DNA from: Candidatus Curtissbacteria bacterium RIFCSPLOWO2_01_FULL_41_18
GTDB taxonomy: Bacteria > Patescibacteriota > Microgenomatia > Curtissbacterales > GWA2-41-24
DNA length: 12,289 nt
Reading direction: 5' to 3'
Assembly (NCBI GenBank): GCA_001776475.1
Contig: MFBQ01000018.1
Coordinates: 1-12,289, forward strand
Positions 12,276-12,289 of the stretch are shown one piece after another. The notes below the pieces were generated by a model. It made no database searches and was not told where the DNA came from. It saw nothing but the letters and a program-made list of their open reading frames with translations. Position numbers and translations under genes: made by a program. Position 1 is the first letter of the stretch; every line of letters starts with the position of its first letter.

Positions 12276-12289
12276 ATTTGTTCATAGTC

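Noticed and set aside
1..12289. CRISPR array, insertion sequence or phage integrase
   Set aside because: No regularly spaced direct repeats, no transposase or integrase frames and no terminal inverted repeats around a gene were seen.

Overview
The window looks like a piece of a small, AT-leaning bacterial genome. My best guess is a candidate-phyla-radiation (Patescibacteria) lineage, possibly Microgenomates. This is inference from gene content, with no 16S or ribosomal marker in view. The supporting signs are short genes, small coiled-coil proteins, a free-standing GIY-YIG gene beside a tRNA that lacks an encoded CCA, a lysozyme-like membrane-anchored protein, and many GC-rich dyad repeats between genes. 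Several genes have a -10 box almost touching the start codon and no ribosome binding site. TGA, TAA and TAG all appear to act as stops, so the UGA=Gly code of some CPR groups does not apply.

Layout. Bases 1-135 (minus) hold the 5' end of a DUF3800-type gene broken by a frameshift. Bases 136-1620 carry dyad repeats and three small plus-strand genes: a coiled-coil protein (366-608), an unknown basic protein (791-1213) and a DUF4242-like protein (1313-1567). Bases 1621-5977 form a tight minus-strand operon, acsA-korA-korB: an AMP-forming acetyl-CoA synthetase followed by a two-subunit 2-oxoacid:ferredoxin oxidoreductase. Together these link 2-oxoacid oxidation, acyl-CoA, acetate and ferredoxin. 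A short-chain dehydrogenase (6089-6910) is divergent from the operon.

Bases 7171-8526 encode one protein with a nucleotidyltransferase domain and a CDP-alcohol phosphotransferase domain. This is the arrangement of the bifunctional inositol-phosphate cytidylyltransferase/DIPP synthase. A short VIT1/CCC1-like transporter (8662-9156, minus) converges on it. A tRNA-Gly(GCC) with a structured upstream leader follows, then a run of nested hairpins and a GIY-YIG gene with a frameshift in an A-tract.

The right end (9742-12289) is accessory in character. It contains an unknown 349-residue protein whose start codon directly follows a promoter and a terminator-like hairpin, a second coiled-coil protein that is a paralogue of the one at 366, and a membrane-anchored lysozyme-like protein. 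On the opposite strand, two short homologous reading frames each overlap the stop codon of the preceding gene with identical geometry. They differ mainly at synonymous positions, so they are protein-coding remnants or unrecognised small genes.

The parts most worth attention are the two opposite-strand reading frames, the near-leaderless promoter architecture, the two homopolymer frameshifts, and the hairpins between promoter and gene at 9257-9341 and 9927-9952. No gene-free stretch exceeds 300 bases.
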